Positions 37,722-48,214 of a stretch of DNA of 64,000 nucleotides are shown here, one piece after another (position 1 is the first letter of the stretch; each line of letters starts with the position of its first letter). The notes beneath the pieces were generated by a model, which was given only the letters and a program-made list of their open reading frames with translations, was not told where the DNA came from and made no database searches. Made by a program: the position numbers and the translations under genes. Origin of the DNA: an uncultured Octadecabacter sp. (lineage in GTDB: Bacteria; Pseudomonadota; Alphaproteobacteria; Rhodobacterales; Rhodobacteraceae); NCBI GenBank assembly GCA_937891785.1, contig CALAGN010000017.1, positions 18,535 through 82,534 on the forward strand. The letters run 5' to 3'.

Positions 37722-38894
37722 TCACAACATTAGGATTTCGACCATTTCGCCCGTTTTTTGCGCAGGTCCATTGGGAGGTTGCACGATCAGGCAGTTCGCA
37801 TCCGACAGTACCGTGAGTAGCGAGCTGTCTTGTTTGGCAAACGCGGTTGCGCCGTCCGCGCCGACAAAGCCGCGCAGATAATGTTCGCGCGGTCCATTGG
37901 CCGAAAGAGGTGCGGCAAGGCGGGCGGTAATGCGCGGGGCGGGGCTGTGTGCCAGCCCCAGCATTGCGCGCAACACCGGGGCTACAAACACATGCCCGCA
38001 GACCATCGCCGAAACAGGATTTCCGGGCAGGCCAATCATCATGGCATCGCCTAGTTTGCCCGCCATCAACGGCTTGCCGGGTCGCATCGCTACCTTATAA
38101 AATGCGCGCTCCATCCCAAGGGATTGCGCCGCTGGCCCGACCAGATCGTGATCCCCGACAGATGCGCCACCGATGGTCAGGATCAGGTCAGCGCCGTGGG
38201 CCAATTCAAATACTTGCCGGATCTCGTCCAGCGTATCGCCTGCAATCGGCAGGAGCCGCGCCTGCGCGCCGGTCGCTGTGACCAAAGCATGCAATCCATA
38301 GCTGTTTGAGGCGATAATCTGGTCCGGTCCCGGCGTTTCACCGGGCTGCACAAGTTCATCACCCGTGGCGATAATCGCCACAATGGGGCGGCGTGTAACA
38401 GGAACCTGCGCGATATTCATCGCCGCGATCAGGGCCACGTCGGACGGGGTCAGCACACGCGGCGCTGACAGCGTATCACCAACGCGGAAATCTGCGCCAA
38501 GCGGGCGGATGTTGTGATTATCGCTCGGCTGATCAGTTATTGTGATCTGGTCGCCGCTGCGTGTCACATCTTCCTGAATGACCACACGGTCGGCCCCTGC
38601 GGGCAGAGGCGCACCTGTGAAAATCCGCACGGCCTGACCCGCGTTAACGGTCCCGTCAAACCCATGACCCGCCGCCGCTTCGCCGATGACAGTAAGCGTC
38701 GCATCCAAGGCCACATCGGCGCTGCGGACCGCATAGCCATCCATCGCCGAAGCCGAAAACGGCGGCTGATCGCGGCGCGCGTGCAGGGGCTGCGCCAGAG
38801 TGCGGCCAGCGGCTTGGGTCAAGGGCACGTCCTCAGTTGTCAGAGGGGTGACGAGGCGAAACAGGGCCGCAAGGGCATCGGCGACGGGGGTCAT
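37722..38894 (-). CDS. moeA: Molybdopterin molybdotransferase MoeA
   Basis: A 390-residue enzyme inserting molybdate into adenylated molybdopterin. Motifs: PPFSASAMDGYAVR, GDELVQPGETPGPDQI, TIGGASVGDHDLV, MRPGKPLMAG and GLPGNPVSAMVCG. The start overlaps the GIY-YIG gene stop by ATGA, so it is translationally coupled to it. moaC lies just beyond. lexA follows downstream but has its own promoter. Confidence 0.95.
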   Translation of the reverse strand: MTPVADALAALFRLVTPLTTEDVPLTQAAGRTLAQPLHARRDQPPFSASAMDGYAVRSADVALDATLTVIGEAAAGHGFDGTVNAGQAVRIFTGAPLPAGADRVVIQEDVTRSGDQITITDQPSDNHNIRPLGADFRVGDTLSAPRVLTPSDVALIAAMNIAQVPVTRRPIVAIIATGDELVQPGETPGPDQIIASNSYGLHALVTATGAQARLLPIAGDTLDEIRQVFELAHGADLILTIGGASVGDHDLVGPAAQSLGMERAFYKVAMRPGKPLMAGKLGDAMMIGLPGNPVSAMVCGHVFVAPVLRAMLGLAHSPAPRITARLAAPLSANGPREHYLRGFVGADGATAFAKQDSSLLTVLSDANCLIVQPPNGPAQKTGEMVEILML

Positions 38895-39799
38895 TCGGGT
38901 GTAACCTTGTTAAGTTGGGCTTCTTCCCACTCGGCGTAGGTTTGGCCTGACTTCTTTTCGATCCAAGCCGTGCGCCCATTCGTAGAGCGTCCGGCGACGA
39001 CGGCGGCGGCGGCCGACGGGCTTGTAAATGCGTAATCTTGCGAAAAGACTCGCACATCTTTGCCTGTTGCGTGCATCACCAATGTTCCATTGCTGCAAAG
39101 CTCGTCAAATATCGTAGAGTAGTGGGTCCGTTTTGATCGGTCAGCAATCCAGTTAGATCGTGCTTCCGATCCGGCTTTGACAATCATTTCCCCGCCACGC
39201 AGTACCGCACTTGCAGTGATCTCGTGACGCGGCAATTTGCACTCAAAGACAGCGACTTTTTCATCAGTTGATTTGCTAACCCCGTCAACTCTGCGTCTCT
39301 TATCCAAAAACGCATCCACCCGAATGGCGGGCAGGACCATCAGCAGCGTATCAAGGAAGCTTTCCATGTTGGCTTCGCCGGCTTCCGACAGGCTGCTGCG
39401 GGTCGGGACATTGCCATTCTCAAGCGGGGTCGCACCGACGTCTTTGGCAATCTCTACCAGCCGCGATTCAAGGTATTTCACGTGTGCCTTGTGTAGCGCA
39501 TCGCCCGCTGCGGTGATCAGAACGGCATCGTCCCACCAGTCTTTGCCCGCCACATGGTTGCGCAGCCGCTCGCCCATATCCTCGGCTTCGCCCACATAGG
39601 CAGTTGGCACGCCGTCTTTGTCTCCAAACAGCAGATATACGCCGGTATAACGGGCTTCTTTGCGGGCCAATCCGTCTTTGATTTGAGTGCGCGGGATGCG
39701 CAGTACATGGCCGGTCCAGTTGAATACTTCGGCTGTCAGCATGCCGTTGGCACGACCGTCGATAAAGAACAATTCAAGCGATCGACCGTTGATGTTCAT
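38891..39799 (-). CDS. GIY-YIG nuclease-fold protein with DUF4357 C terminus
   Basis: A 302-residue protein. Residues about 50-120 form a GIY-YIG fold ([40 protein letters not shown]), and the last 45 residues match DUF4357 ([22 protein letters not shown]-like [14 protein letters not shown]). Such proteins occur in accessory DNA; the role is unknown. It is fused into the moaC-moeA operon with ATGA overlaps at both ends, an odd place for a nuclease. Codon use does not look foreign by eye. Confidence 0.82.
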   Translation of the reverse strand: MNINGRSLELFFIDGRANGMLTAEVFNWTGHVLRIPRTQIKDGLARKEARYTGVYLLFGDKDGVPTAYVGEAEDMGERLRNHVAGKDWWDDAVLITAAGDALHKAHVKYLESRLVEIAKDVGATPLENGNVPTRSSLSEAGEANMESFLDTLLMVLPAIRVDAFLDKRRRVDGVSKSTDEKVAVFECKLPRHEITASAVLRGGEMIVKAGSEARSNWIADRSKRTHYSTIFDELCSNGTLVMHATGKDVRVFSQDYAFTSPSAAAAVVAGRSTNGRTAWIEKKSGQTYAEWEEAQLNKVTPE

Positions 39800-40272
39800 C
39801 CTTCAAACAACCCTGATTTGCCACCGTCCTTCATGGTCACGCGAATACCGCCTATCACCATGTCTTTCTGCACGGCTTTGACCATGTCGTGCACCGTCAG
39901 GGCCGCCACTGATACGGCGGTGAGGGCTTCCATTTCAACGCCTGTCTGGCCGGTGGTTTTCACGGTCGCGGTGATGCGCACGCCGGGGAGGGCGGTGTCG
40001 CACACGAGATCGAGGGCGACCTTGGTGATTGGCAGGGGGTGGCACAGTGGGATCAGCTCCGCGGTTTTCTTGGCCCCCATGATCCCTGCAATCCGCGCAA
40101 TTCCAAGGACATCGCCCTTGCCTGCGCGCCCTTCCATAATCATCGCCAGCGTTGCGGGGGTCATGGTGATGTGTCCTTGGGCCACGGCGACGCGCGACGT
40201 GATATCCTTGTCGGACACATCGACCATGTGGGCGTGGCCCGCGCCGTCAAAGTGGCTCAGGGTGTCGCTCAT
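39796..40272 (-). CDS. moaC: Cyclic pyranopterin monophosphate synthase MoaC
   Basis: A 158-residue enzyme of the first molybdenum-cofactor step, acting with MoaA. Motifs: [34 protein letters not shown] and [20 protein letters not shown]. It overlaps the trpC stop by one base and the GIY-YIG start by four, so molybdenum-cofactor genes continue the trp operon without a gap. Confidence 0.96.
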   Translation of the reverse strand: MSDTLSHFDGAGHAHMVDVSDKDITSRVAVAQGHITMTPATLAMIMEGRAGKGDVLGIARIAGIMGAKKTAELIPLCHPLPITKVALDLVCDTALPGVRITATVKTTGQTGVEMEALTAVSVAALTVHDMVKAVQKDMVIGGIRVTMKDGGKSGLFEG

Positions 40273-41078
40273 TACATGCCACCCGCCATCAGCGGATTTG
40301 CCAGCAGCGCGCGCGTTGCGGCCGCCACATCGTCCTGACGCATCAGGCTTTCACCGATCAGGAAACTGCGCGCGCCATACATCGCCATTTCGGCCAGTTC
40401 GGCGGCGGTGTTCAGCCCGCTTTCGCAGACGATCACACGGTCCTCGGGTACCAACTTTGACAGGGTGCGCGTGGTGTCGAGCGTGGTTTCAAAGGTCTTG
40501 AGGTTACGGTTGTTTATCCCCATCAGCACTGATTTCAGCATCGTTGCGCGTTCCAGTTCGGCTGCGTCGTGCACTTCGATCAACACATCCATGCCCCAGT
40601 GGAGCGCGGCATCTTCCAATTCAATCGCTTGGGTGTCGCTGACGCTTGCCATGATAATCAAGATGCAATCGGCCCCCATCGCGCGGGCTTCGGCGACTTG
40701 GTAGGTATCATACATGAAATCCTTGCGCAGCACGGGCAGATCGCAGGCATTGCGCGCGGCGACCAGATAGTCGTTAGCGCCTTGAAATGACGGCGCGTCG
40801 GTGAGGACCGACAGGCATTTGGCACCCCCCGCGGCGTAGGCCTGTGCGAGGGCGGGTGGATCAAAGTCAGCGCGGATCAAGCCCTTGGAGGGGCTGGCTT
40901 TTTTGATCTCGGCGATCAGCCCATAGCCCTCGCGGCTGGCCTCGATCAGGCGATCAGCGAAGCCGCGTGTGGGGCCTGCGGTGCGGGCCGCATCTTCGAC
41001 GTCTGACAGGGGGTGGGCGGCTTTGCAGGCTGCAACTTCGTCGAGCTTGTAGGCTCTGATTTTGTCGAGAATATCCAT
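40272..41078 (-). CDS. trpC: Indole-3-glycerol-phosphate synthase
   Basis: A 268-residue TIM-barrel enzyme of the fourth tryptophan step. Phosphate and active-site motifs: [49 protein letters not shown] and [12 protein letters not shown]. The start is the ATG at 41078, 4 bases after trpD; upstream in-frame codons are not conserved. It is monofunctional (no TrpF domain). Confidence 0.96.
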   Translation of the reverse strand: MDILDKIRAYKLDEVAACKAAHPLSDVEDAARTAGPTRGFADRLIEASREGYGLIAEIKKASPSKGLIRADFDPPALAQAYAAGGAKCLSVLTDAPSFQGANDYLVAARNACDLPVLRKDFMYDTYQVAEARAMGADCILIIMASVSDTQAIELEDAALHWGMDVLIEVHDAAELERATMLKSVLMGINNRNLKTFETTLDTTRTLSKLVPEDRVIVCESGLNTAAELAEMAMYGARSFLIGESLMRQDDVAAATRALLANPLMAGGM

Positions 41079-41082
41079 GTGA

Positions 41083-42099
41083 TCAAGCCTCTTTGGTAAT
41101 TCTGGCAAGTGTGGTGACGGCGCGTTTGGCAGCGCCGCTGTCGATGCTTTCGCGTGCAATTTCGACACCCTCTTTCAGGGTTGCGGCACGATCAGCCACG
41201 ATCAGGGCGGCGGCGGCATTCAGCAACACCGCATCACGATACGCACCTGTCTCGCCGTTCATTAAGGCCAGCAGGGCCGCGCCGTTTTCTTCCGGTGATC
41301 CGCCAAGCACATCGCGCAGGCGATAGACGGGCAGGCCGGCGTCCTCGGGGTGGACTTCCATTGCGGTGATCTGGCCGTTTTCAAGGGCTGCCACCGCCGT
41401 GCTGCCAGTGATCGAGACCTCGTCCATGCCGTCGCTGCCATGCACAAGCCATGCTTTTTCGGATCCCAGATCAAGCAGGGTTTCGGCCATCGGAAAGATC
41501 AGATCAGGCGCGAAAGCCCCAGTCAGCTGGCGTTTGACGCCTGCCGGATTGGTGAGCGGCCCAAGGATGTTAAAAATCGTTTTGCAGCCCAATTCGGCGC
41601 GGATCGGGCCGACGTGTTTCATTGCAGGATGATGCATCGGCGCCATCATAAAGCCGATACCAGCCTCGGCCAAACCGCGCTGCACAACCTCAGGGCCGAC
41701 CATCACATCAATCCCGATCACATCAAGAGCATCCGCCGCGCCGGATTTCGACGACAGGTTGCGGTTGCCGTGTTTGGCGACGACCACGCCCGCGCCCGCG
41801 ACAACAAAGGCGGTGGCCGTGGAAATGTTCAACGTACCAAGCCCGTCACCACCCGTGCCGACGATATCCATTGCGCCCTCGGGCGCTTTCACGGGGATGC
41901 ATTTGGCGCGCATTGCCGCCGCTGCCGCTGCGTATTCAGCAACACTTTCGCCGCGTGCGCGCATCGCCATAAGAAACCCGCCGATCTGTGCGGGCGTGGC
42001 CAGACCTTCGAACAGCAGTTCGAACGCGAGGTTCGCCTGCGCGCGCGACAATGGCCCCTCGGAGGCGGCGAAAATCAGCGGCTTCATTTTGTCGCTCAT
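41083..42099 (-). CDS. trpD: Anthranilate phosphoribosyltransferase
   Basis: A 338-residue enzyme of the second tryptophan step. The PRPP loop is [32 protein letters not shown] and [17 protein letters not shown] are standard. The start overlaps the trpG stop by ATGA, so TrpG and TrpD are made together but not fused, unlike E. coli. Confidence 0.97.
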   Translation of the reverse strand: MSDKMKPLIFAASEGPLSRAQANLAFELLFEGLATPAQIGGFLMAMRARGESVAEYAAAAAAMRAKCIPVKAPEGAMDIVGTGGDGLGTLNISTATAFVVAGAGVVVAKHGNRNLSSKSGAADALDVIGIDVMVGPEVVQRGLAEAGIGFMMAPMHHPAMKHVGPIRAELGCKTIFNILGPLTNPAGVKRQLTGAFAPDLIFPMAETLLDLGSEKAWLVHGSDGMDEVSITGSTAVAALENGQITAMEVHPEDAGLPVYRLRDVLGGSPEENGAALLALMNGETGAYRDAVLLNAAAALIVADRAATLKEGVEIARESIDSGAAKRAVTTLARITKEA

Positions 42100-42683
42100 G
42101 CGGTGGTCCTGACGTTGGCGAGTGCAAGGAAATTACCCAGCAATTTATGCCCATGCTGCGAGGCAATGCTTTCGGGGTGAAACTGCACGCCGTGAATAGG
42201 CAGGGTCTTGTGCTGCAGTCCCATGATCGTGCCATCTTCCAGTTCGGCAGTGATCTCGAGGCAATCGGGCAGGGTGGCCCGTTCGACGATCAGTGAATGA
42301 TAGCGCGTGGCGTCAAACGGGTTGGGCAGACCTGCAAAAACGCCTTTACCGGTATGTTTCATCGCGCCCATTTTACCGTGCACGATCTCGTGGCAGCGCA
42401 CCACATGGCCGCCAAATGCTTCGCCGATTGTCTGATGGCCCAGACAGACCCCCATCAGCGGGGTTTTCGTTTCAGCCGCAGCCTGTGTCAGCGCCAGACA
42501 AATACCCGCTTGCGCCGGATCACAGGGACCTGGGGAAAGCAGGATAGCATCCGCGCCCATGCTCATGGCCTGCGCAACGTCCAAAGCATCGTTGCGTTTT
42601 ACGATCACATCCGCGCCTAGCTCGCCCAGATAATGCACCAGATTATAGGTGAAACTGTCGTAATTATCGATCAGAAGAAGCAT
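42096..42683 (-). CDS. trpG: Anthranilate synthase component II (glutamine amidotransferase)
   Basis: A 195-residue class I amidotransferase supplying ammonia to TrpE. The nucleophile Cys is in [16 protein letters not shown] and the His-Glu pair in [14 protein letters not shown]. It starts a minus-strand run trpG-trpD-trpC-moaC-(GIY-YIG)-moeA. trpE lies 2.1 kb away beyond the damaged deacetylase/Hint locus. Confidence 0.96.
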   Translation of the reverse strand: MLLLIDNYDSFTYNLVHYLGELGADVIVKRNDALDVAQAMSMGADAILLSPGPCDPAQAGICLALTQAAAETKTPLMGVCLGHQTIGEAFGGHVVRCHEIVHGKMGAMKHTGKGVFAGLPNPFDATRYHSLIVERATLPDCLEITAELEDGTIMGLQHKTLPIHGVQFHPESIASQHGHKLLGNFLALANVRTTA

Positions 42684-42838
42684 ATCCGGCCTCGGGTAAA
42701 TTTGGGGGCTACCGCCGCCCCTTAGGGTCGCGGTATACTCTGGCGGTACATGGGCCGACACGCAAGCAATCGTCAAGGTCCACAAGGCGCTGCACGGGCG
42801 ATGTGTGGGTAATGCAGGCAATAAGGCGAGGCGATCAC

Positions 42839-44310
42839 GTGGGACGCGGACTTTTTTCGGGCATTTTTTCGGGCACCTTGGTGTCGGGCATCGCACTTGC
42901 AGCGGCATCACTGCTTAATGATCAACCCGCTGGCAATTCCCCGCCAGTCCCCCCGCAGGTCGAGGCTCCGCTTGCAGGCAGCGGCGATATGACGGCGGGC
43001 ACGGTGCCCGCTGGCGTCGAGGCGATGGAAGATAGCCCGACCCTTAGCGCAACGCCCAGCGTCGCAGCCCCCACCGCTGAAAATGATGCGCCTGTTGCCG
43101 ATACCGCTCCCGCTGTGGTGCCCCAGACCGGAACTGTGGCGGCAGACCTTGGTGCCCCCGACGGTGGCACAAGCGCGCCACTGATCGATATGGAAAATAC
43201 TCTCGATCCGGTCTTGCCGACGCCGCAAACCGCCGCGCCGAAAGTGCCCGTGGCCGAGGACGACATCACCCTGTCGACCGACCCCGTGCAGCCGGTTGCA
43301 CCGATGATTGTGGACGACGCGGCCTTTGACGAAAACGACGGCATGGTTCGGCCCGAACCCGAACCCGAAGAATTTGTCGTCATGGACCTTGGTGATGATG
43401 CGCCGGTTATTGCGGACGAATACGGCGCTGGCGCAGCCGTGGCCGATGCTATGATTGATGAAACGCCCGGCGCCGAAAGTGATGCGCCCCCCCAAGCCCC
43501 CGCGACAGCCCCTGCGATTCAGCTTCAGGGTGATACTTCCTCATTGCCAACTGCGGACGATAGCGGCGTTATTATCCGTCGCCAGTAGGCGAAACCGCTA
43601 CCGATGATGGTGATGGTAATGACACTGCTGCGACAGGTGGGGATGCGTTGGAACGCTTTGCGGCAGCGCATGATAATTCCGATGGCAAGCCGCTTTTGTC
43701 GGTGGTTCTGATTGATGACGGGGCGATGCCCGGTGCGTCAGCAGCGCTTGCGGGTCTGCCGTTCCCTGTGACAATCGCGCTTGATCCCGGCGCGCCGGAC
43801 GCCGCCGCAAAAATGGCCGCCTATCGCGCCGCAGGTGTTGAAGTTGCCGCTTTGATAAGCCTGCCGCGTGGTGCTGCGCCAAGTGACGTCGAAGTCGCCT
43901 TTGCTGCGTATTTCGCGGCACTGCCCGAGGCCGTTCTTGTGCTCGATAGCGGCGAGGTCGGCTTGCAGTCCGACATCGAAGTAACACGTCAAGCGATGGA
44001 AATTCTGGCCGCTGATGGGCGCGCGCTTGTCAGTGTGTCACAGGGCCTGAACCAAGCCATGCGCGAAGCTGAACGCGCGCAGGTGCCTGCTGCCGTGGTC
44101 TACCGCGACCTTGACAGCGAAGGCCAAGACGCCCGTGTCATTCGACGGTTCCTTGATCAAGCCGCATTCCGTGCGCGCCAACAAAGCGGTGTCGTTTTGC
44201 TGGGTCGCGTGCGCCCTGACACGATTTCCGCGCTGATCCTTTGGGGCACAGCTAACAGGGCAGGGCAGGTGTCGGTCGCACCTGTGTCAGCGGTGTTACT
44301 GGCGCAATAG
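42839..44310 (+). pseudogene. Divergent polysaccharide deacetylase family gene, frameshifted
   Basis: Two adjacent frames together make one protein. Part 1 (GTG 42839 to TAG 43588) encodes a membrane anchor ([19 protein letters not shown]) and a long Ala/Pro/acidic linker. Part 2 (open from about 43564 to TAG 44310, shifted by one base) encodes the deacetylase-like NodB domain (LLSVVLIDDGAMPGASAALA; AALISLPRG; VVLLGRVRPD). A one-base loss near 43580-43583 would explain it: frame 1 reads Arg-Arg-stop, while the other frame continues Pro-Val-Gly-Glu. A sequencing error cannot be excluded. AGGCGAGG lies 7 bases before the GTG. Confidence 0.75.
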
Positions 44311-44344
44311 TCGCCGTGTTAGATCGCGCAGGATTTGGCGGGGT

Positions 44345-44695
44345 TTAGCTCGAGTATCGGCAAAGGCTCCCTATGCCGTTCATATCGACCAGATGTTTCG
44401 TTGACGCCAAAAGCTCGCGTTCCCCAAAATGCATCTCGGTGATGGGGTCAGAAATAAACATGCGATAGTTTGGTGACACCAAAAGGGCACTATTGTCCCC
44501 CAAGGCGTCTTGAAGAACAAAAATAGGGGTGTGTTTGCTAATCGCGGGCACAGTTTGGGTGCCTATCCGCCGCAAAGGCTGAAAGCCATTGTCACGCGTG
44601 AAGATCGGATCACCGGCTTTAAGCGTTTCGATTAAAACTGAACCGCGTTGCATCATCGTCAAAAGATGGAAGCATTTGCATAACTGCGAAGGCAA
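44345..44695 (-). pseudogene. Hint-domain (Hint_2) protein remnant
   Basis: About 95 residues resemble the middle of the secreted Hedgehog/intein (Hint_2) domain: RGSVLIETLKAGDPIFTRDN, GFQPLRRIGTQTVPA, LLVSPNYRMFIS, FGERELLASTKHLVD. The N-terminal block that should carry Cys-Phe-x-x-Gly-Thr is degenerate (CFHLLT) and the C-terminal part after KHLVD is missing. In complete proteins this domain is usually fused to large secreted proteins. Its TTG/ATG starts have no good ribosome-binding site. I read it as a decayed fragment. Confidence 0.65.
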
Positions 44696-44701
44696 ACAGG
44701 G

Positions 44702-44746
44702 CAGGTCTCGGTCGCGCCCGCCTTGGCTGTGCTGATGGCGCAGTAG
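44702..44746 (+). pseudogene. Second copy of the deacetylase 3' end
   Basis: Read in frame, 44702-44746 encodes QVSVAPALAVLMAQ and a stop. The intact 3' end at 44266-44310 encodes QVSVAPVSAVLLAQ and a stop: 11 of 14 residues and about 33 of 45 bases agree, with the stop at the same point. No start or upstream coding part is attached; homology fades near 44690 at the Hint remnant. It looks like the leftover end of a related but distinct allele. Confidence 0.6.
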
Positions 44747-44756
44747 GGCCGTGGGG

Positions 44757-44777
44757 TAAAACCCCGCCCTGCGGGGT
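44757..44777 (-). terminator. trpE terminator
   Basis: ACCCCGC (44761-44767) pairs with GCGGGGT (44771-44777) around three bases. On the minus strand TTTTA follows. It begins 2 bases after the trpE stop codon and would prevent transcription into the Hint remnant and trpG region. Confidence 0.7.
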
Positions 44778-44778
44778 G

Positions 44779-46284
44779 TTAGCTATTCCCACCCCGAAAC
44801 ATCGCCGCATCCGCAGCGGCGCGGCGGATCGCGTTGGATTTATGCACGGTCTCTTGGTATTCGGCTTCGGGGTCGCTGTCATAGACCACGCCGCCGCCCG
44901 CCTGAATATACAGCTTTTCGTCTTTCAACACGGCGGTGCGCAGGGCGATGCACATGTCCATGTCGCCGTTGGCTGAAAAGTAGCCACAGCCGCCGCCATA
45001 GACGCCGCGTTTTTCGGGCTCCAGCTCGTCGATGATCTGCATCGCGCGGACCTTTGGTGCACCTGACACGGTGCCTGCTGGCATGCCGGCGAAAAACGCC
45101 GAGAGCGCGTCTTGATCTTGCGCCAATTCGCCCACCACGTTGGAGACGATATGCATGACGTGGCTATAGCGTTCGACAATGAATTGTTCGGTCGGTTTCA
45201 CGGTGCCGATTTTGGCAACGCGTCCCACGTCGTTTCGGCCCAGATCAAGCAGCATCAGGTGTTCGGCGAGCTCTTTTTGGTCGGCCATCAGGTCAACCTC
45301 GTTGGCATCATCCTCGGCCACGGTTGCGCCACGCGGGCGGGTTCCCGCGATCGGGCGGATAGTGATTTCATTACCAAACACGCGGACCAGAATTTCGGGG
45401 GAAGCGCCGATCACCTGAAAGCCGCCAAAGTTGAAAAAGAACATGAACGGCGACGGGTTGGTGCGCCGCAAACTGCGATAGAGCGCAAAGGGCGGTTCGT
45501 GAAAATCCTGCGTCCAGCGCTGCGACGGAACGACCTGAAAGATGTCACCCGCGCGGATGTAGTCTTTGGCCTGTTCTACCGCGGCCAGATAGTCGGCGTG
45601 GGAAAAGTTGGACACAGGCGCGCCCGCCTCACGGGCCTGACCCAATGCGCGGCTGTTCAGCGCGGGGTTTTCCAGCGCGCGCTGTGCGTCCATCACCCGT
45701 TCGGCGGCTTGGGCGTAAGCGGCCTTGGCCGAGAGACCGGACGCAGCATAGGCGGGGGCGACCAAAATCACATCACCCTTCACGCCGTCCAACACGGCCA
45801 CCACAGAGGGGCGCATCATCACCGCATCAGGCAGGCCCAGCGGGTCGGGGTTCACGTCGGGCAGGTGTTCAACCAGCCGGATCATGTCATAGCCCAGATA
45901 GCCAAACAGACCGGCGCTGGCAGCAGGCAGATCAAGCGGCAGATCAATCCGGCTTTCAGCGATCAGGGCGCGCAGCGTGTCGAGCGGATCACCGTCAAGG
46001 GGGGCAAAGGCATCCTCGTCAAAGCGCGCATTGCGGTTCACTTCGCTTTTGGTGCCGTGACAACGCCAGATCAGATCGGGCTTCATGCCGACGATGGAAT
46101 ACCGCCCGCGCACTTCACCACCGGTGACGCTTTCGAGCATAAAGGCATCTTTACCCGCGTTGGCCAACTTGAGCATTAGCGACACGGGCGTGTCCAGATC
46201 AGCCGCCAAGCGGGTATAAACCACCTGATTTTCGCCCGCGTCATAGCGGGCGGAAAAGCTGTCGAAATCAGGAGTAAGTGCCAT
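44779..46284 (-). CDS. trpE: Anthranilate synthase component I
   Basis: A 501-residue chorismate-using subunit making anthranilate with TrpG. Motifs: FMFFFNFGGFQVIGASPEIL, RPIAGTRPRGATVAEDD, LLDLGRNDVGRVAKIGTV and MPAGTVSGAPKVRAMQIID. It starts 9 bases after the ppiD stop, so the two share a transcript. No leader peptide or attenuator is seen between them. Confidence 0.97.
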   Translation of the reverse strand: MALTPDFDSFSARYDAGENQVVYTRLAADLDTPVSLMLKLANAGKDAFMLESVTGGEVRGRYSIVGMKPDLIWRCHGTKSEVNRNARFDEDAFAPLDGDPLDTLRALIAESRIDLPLDLPAASAGLFGYLGYDMIRLVEHLPDVNPDPLGLPDAVMMRPSVVAVLDGVKGDVILVAPAYAASGLSAKAAYAQAAERVMDAQRALENPALNSRALGQAREAGAPVSNFSHADYLAAVEQAKDYIRAGDIFQVVPSQRWTQDFHEPPFALYRSLRRTNPSPFMFFFNFGGFQVIGASPEILVRVFGNEITIRPIAGTRPRGATVAEDDANEVDLMADQKELAEHLMLLDLGRNDVGRVAKIGTVKPTEQFIVERYSHVMHIVSNVVGELAQDQDALSAFFAGMPAGTVSGAPKVRAMQIIDELEPEKRGVYGGGCGYFSANGDMDMCIALRTAVLKDEKLYIQAGGGVVYDSDPEAEYQETVHKSNAIRRAAADAAMFRGGNS

Positions 46285-46293
46285 GAGTGCGCC

Positions 46294-48138
46294 CTATTGG
46301 AAGGTTGCGTGCACCGCATTTACGGCGTTCTGGTTAATCTCAACGTCGGTGCGGATTTGCACGTCGCGGTTAAAGACCTCGAAGATGTCCTGCGCGATAC
46401 CAGCGGCCGCTGTTTGGGCGATACGGGCGCGGTCGGCGGCAACCGTCACATCGGTCATATCGGGGACGGTACGGGCATCAAGGCGGACGATGATCGCGCC
46501 GTCACCTGCGCGGTCAATCACTGCCACATCCCCAACGGCCATGTCAAAAATCGAGGCAAGGAAACCGGGAGGTGTGCCTTCGATAAAGCCGCGACGGGTC
46601 TGTGCGGCTTCGATTGCTGGCGATAGACCAAGGGTCCCAAGATCGGTGTTGCCGTCAATCTGGTCAGCCAATTCGCGGGCCTGCGCCATGATCATGTCTT
46701 GGGTCTGAGCTGCTTCCCATCCGGCAATCACCTCAGTGCGGACATCGTCCAGCGGGCGCAGTTGTGGCGCGACAATCGCGTCAACTTGCAGGGCGAATAT
46801 TCCACCATCTTCGAGTTCCAGAAGCTCTGGAAAGGCGCCGACTGCGGTCGTTGCGACGGCGTCGCGGAATGCAGCATATGCGGCGATCCCGTCTTCAACA
46901 TCCGCGCTCCATGACAGCGTAGCCAGTTCCATATCCGTGCGATCAGCCAGATCGGCAAGCGTCGCGCCACCGGCCAGCAGATCGTTAACGCTGTCAATGC
47001 TGTCTTCGATAATGCGGCGGGCGCGGGCAGCAGCGCGTTCTTCACGCAGATCATCGCGGGCCTCTTCAAAGGTGACTTCCTGTGCGGCCAGAACCGCATT
47101 CACACGAAATAGTGCCGGTCCAAGTGCGGTATTAAGCGGGCCAACGACTGCGCCGGTCTCAGCGGCAAAAACAGCTTCGCCAGCCGTGCGCAATTGCGCT
47201 TGATCCACATCGCCCATATCGACCTGCGCTAGTTCAAGGCCGCGTTCACTTACCAAAGTTTCAAAATCAGCGTCGCCAGAAGCCACGCGATCAGCCGCCG
47301 CTTGCGCCTGTGCGTCATCGCCAAACACCAGACGTTCCACAAGGCGGCGTTCAGCCTGCACAAAATCGTTGATGTTATCGGCGTAGGCTTGGCGCAATTC
47401 GGCTTCGTCGATTGTGACGGCGTCTTGAATCATCTCGGGCGTCAGGTGGGCATAGGTAATGTTGCGGGTTTCAATTGTGGTGAACGGCGCGGGGTTGGCT
47501 TCGTAAAATCCGATCAGGTCGCCGTCGGATGGTTCTGACAATGGTGCGCTGAGCTGATCCACACCCACCAAGGCCCATGTAAAGCTTCGGCTTTCGCCCG
47601 AAAACATCGCGAGCGCCCCGGCCAATGCGTCGGGCTCTGGAACGCCTGACACAACGGCACCTTGCAACAACGTACGGGCCATTTCTTCACGCAGGCCGGT
47701 TTCAAATTCGACCTCGGTCAGGTTGGCGCTGCGCAGGGCCTGGGCGTAGCCGTCACGGCTAAACGCACCATCAACACCGCGAAACGCTGTTATTTCAAGA
47801 ACTTGAGTGCGCACGCGGGCATCGCCAACTGACAAACCCAGCACCGCGGCTTCGTTATCTAGTGCGCGCGCGGCGATCACTTGATCCAGCACTTGTTGGT
47901 CCAACCCGATGGATTGTGCCTGCACAAAGCTGATTGGCGTGCCGATTGTGGCCTCAAAGCTGGAAATCTGGTCGCGCAGCGCGTTCTGGTAATCGCGGAT
48001 CGCGATTTCCTTTTCGCCAACCGTCCCAAGGGTGCGCACATTGCCCGAAAGCCCTGCCGCGCCAAAGCCCATCAACCCGACGAACAACAGGCCCAGAATG
48101 ATCCAGACAAAGAAGCTTGAGGTCTTGCTGCGTGCCAT
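46294..48138 (-). CDS. PpiD-like periplasmic peptidyl-prolyl isomerase / chaperone
   Basis: A 614-residue protein with one N-terminal membrane anchor (FFVWIILGLLFVGLMGFGAA), a SurA-type chaperone domain (residues about 35-240; FVQAQSIGLDQQVLDQVIAA) and a parvulin-like region (ADFETLVSERGLELAQVDMG). PpiD-type proteins help outer-membrane proteins fold at the Sec exit. The ATG at 48138 gives the conserved MARSKTSS start. The order ppiD-trpE is usual in this bacterial order. Confidence 0.87.
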   Translation of the reverse strand: MARSKTSSFFVWIILGLLFVGLMGFGAAGLSGNVRTLGTVGEKEIAIRDYQNALRDQISSFEATIGTPISFVQAQSIGLDQQVLDQVIAARALDNEAAVLGLSVGDARVRTQVLEITAFRGVDGAFSRDGYAQALRSANLTEVEFETGLREEMARTLLQGAVVSGVPEPDALAGALAMFSGESRSFTWALVGVDQLSAPLSEPSDGDLIGFYEANPAPFTTIETRNITYAHLTPEMIQDAVTIDEAELRQAYADNINDFVQAERRLVERLVFGDDAQAQAAADRVASGDADFETLVSERGLELAQVDMGDVDQAQLRTAGEAVFAAETGAVVGPLNTALGPALFRVNAVLAAQEVTFEEARDDLREERAAARARRIIEDSIDSVNDLLAGGATLADLADRTDMELATLSWSADVEDGIAAYAAFRDAVATTAVGAFPELLELEDGGIFALQVDAIVAPQLRPLDDVRTEVIAGWEAAQTQDMIMAQARELADQIDGNTDLGTLGLSPAIEAAQTRRGFIEGTPPGFLASIFDMAVGDVAVIDRAGDGAIIVRLDARTVPDMTDVTVAADRARIAQTAAAGIAQDIFEVFNRDVQIRTDVEINQNAVNAVHATFQ

Positions 48139-48214
48139 GTTTTCGGTCCCTGACGTTGTCGGTTTTGTGCGTTTGTCGGCACTGTCTAAGTTGGTGTGCG
48201 CGGGGGTGCAAGTA

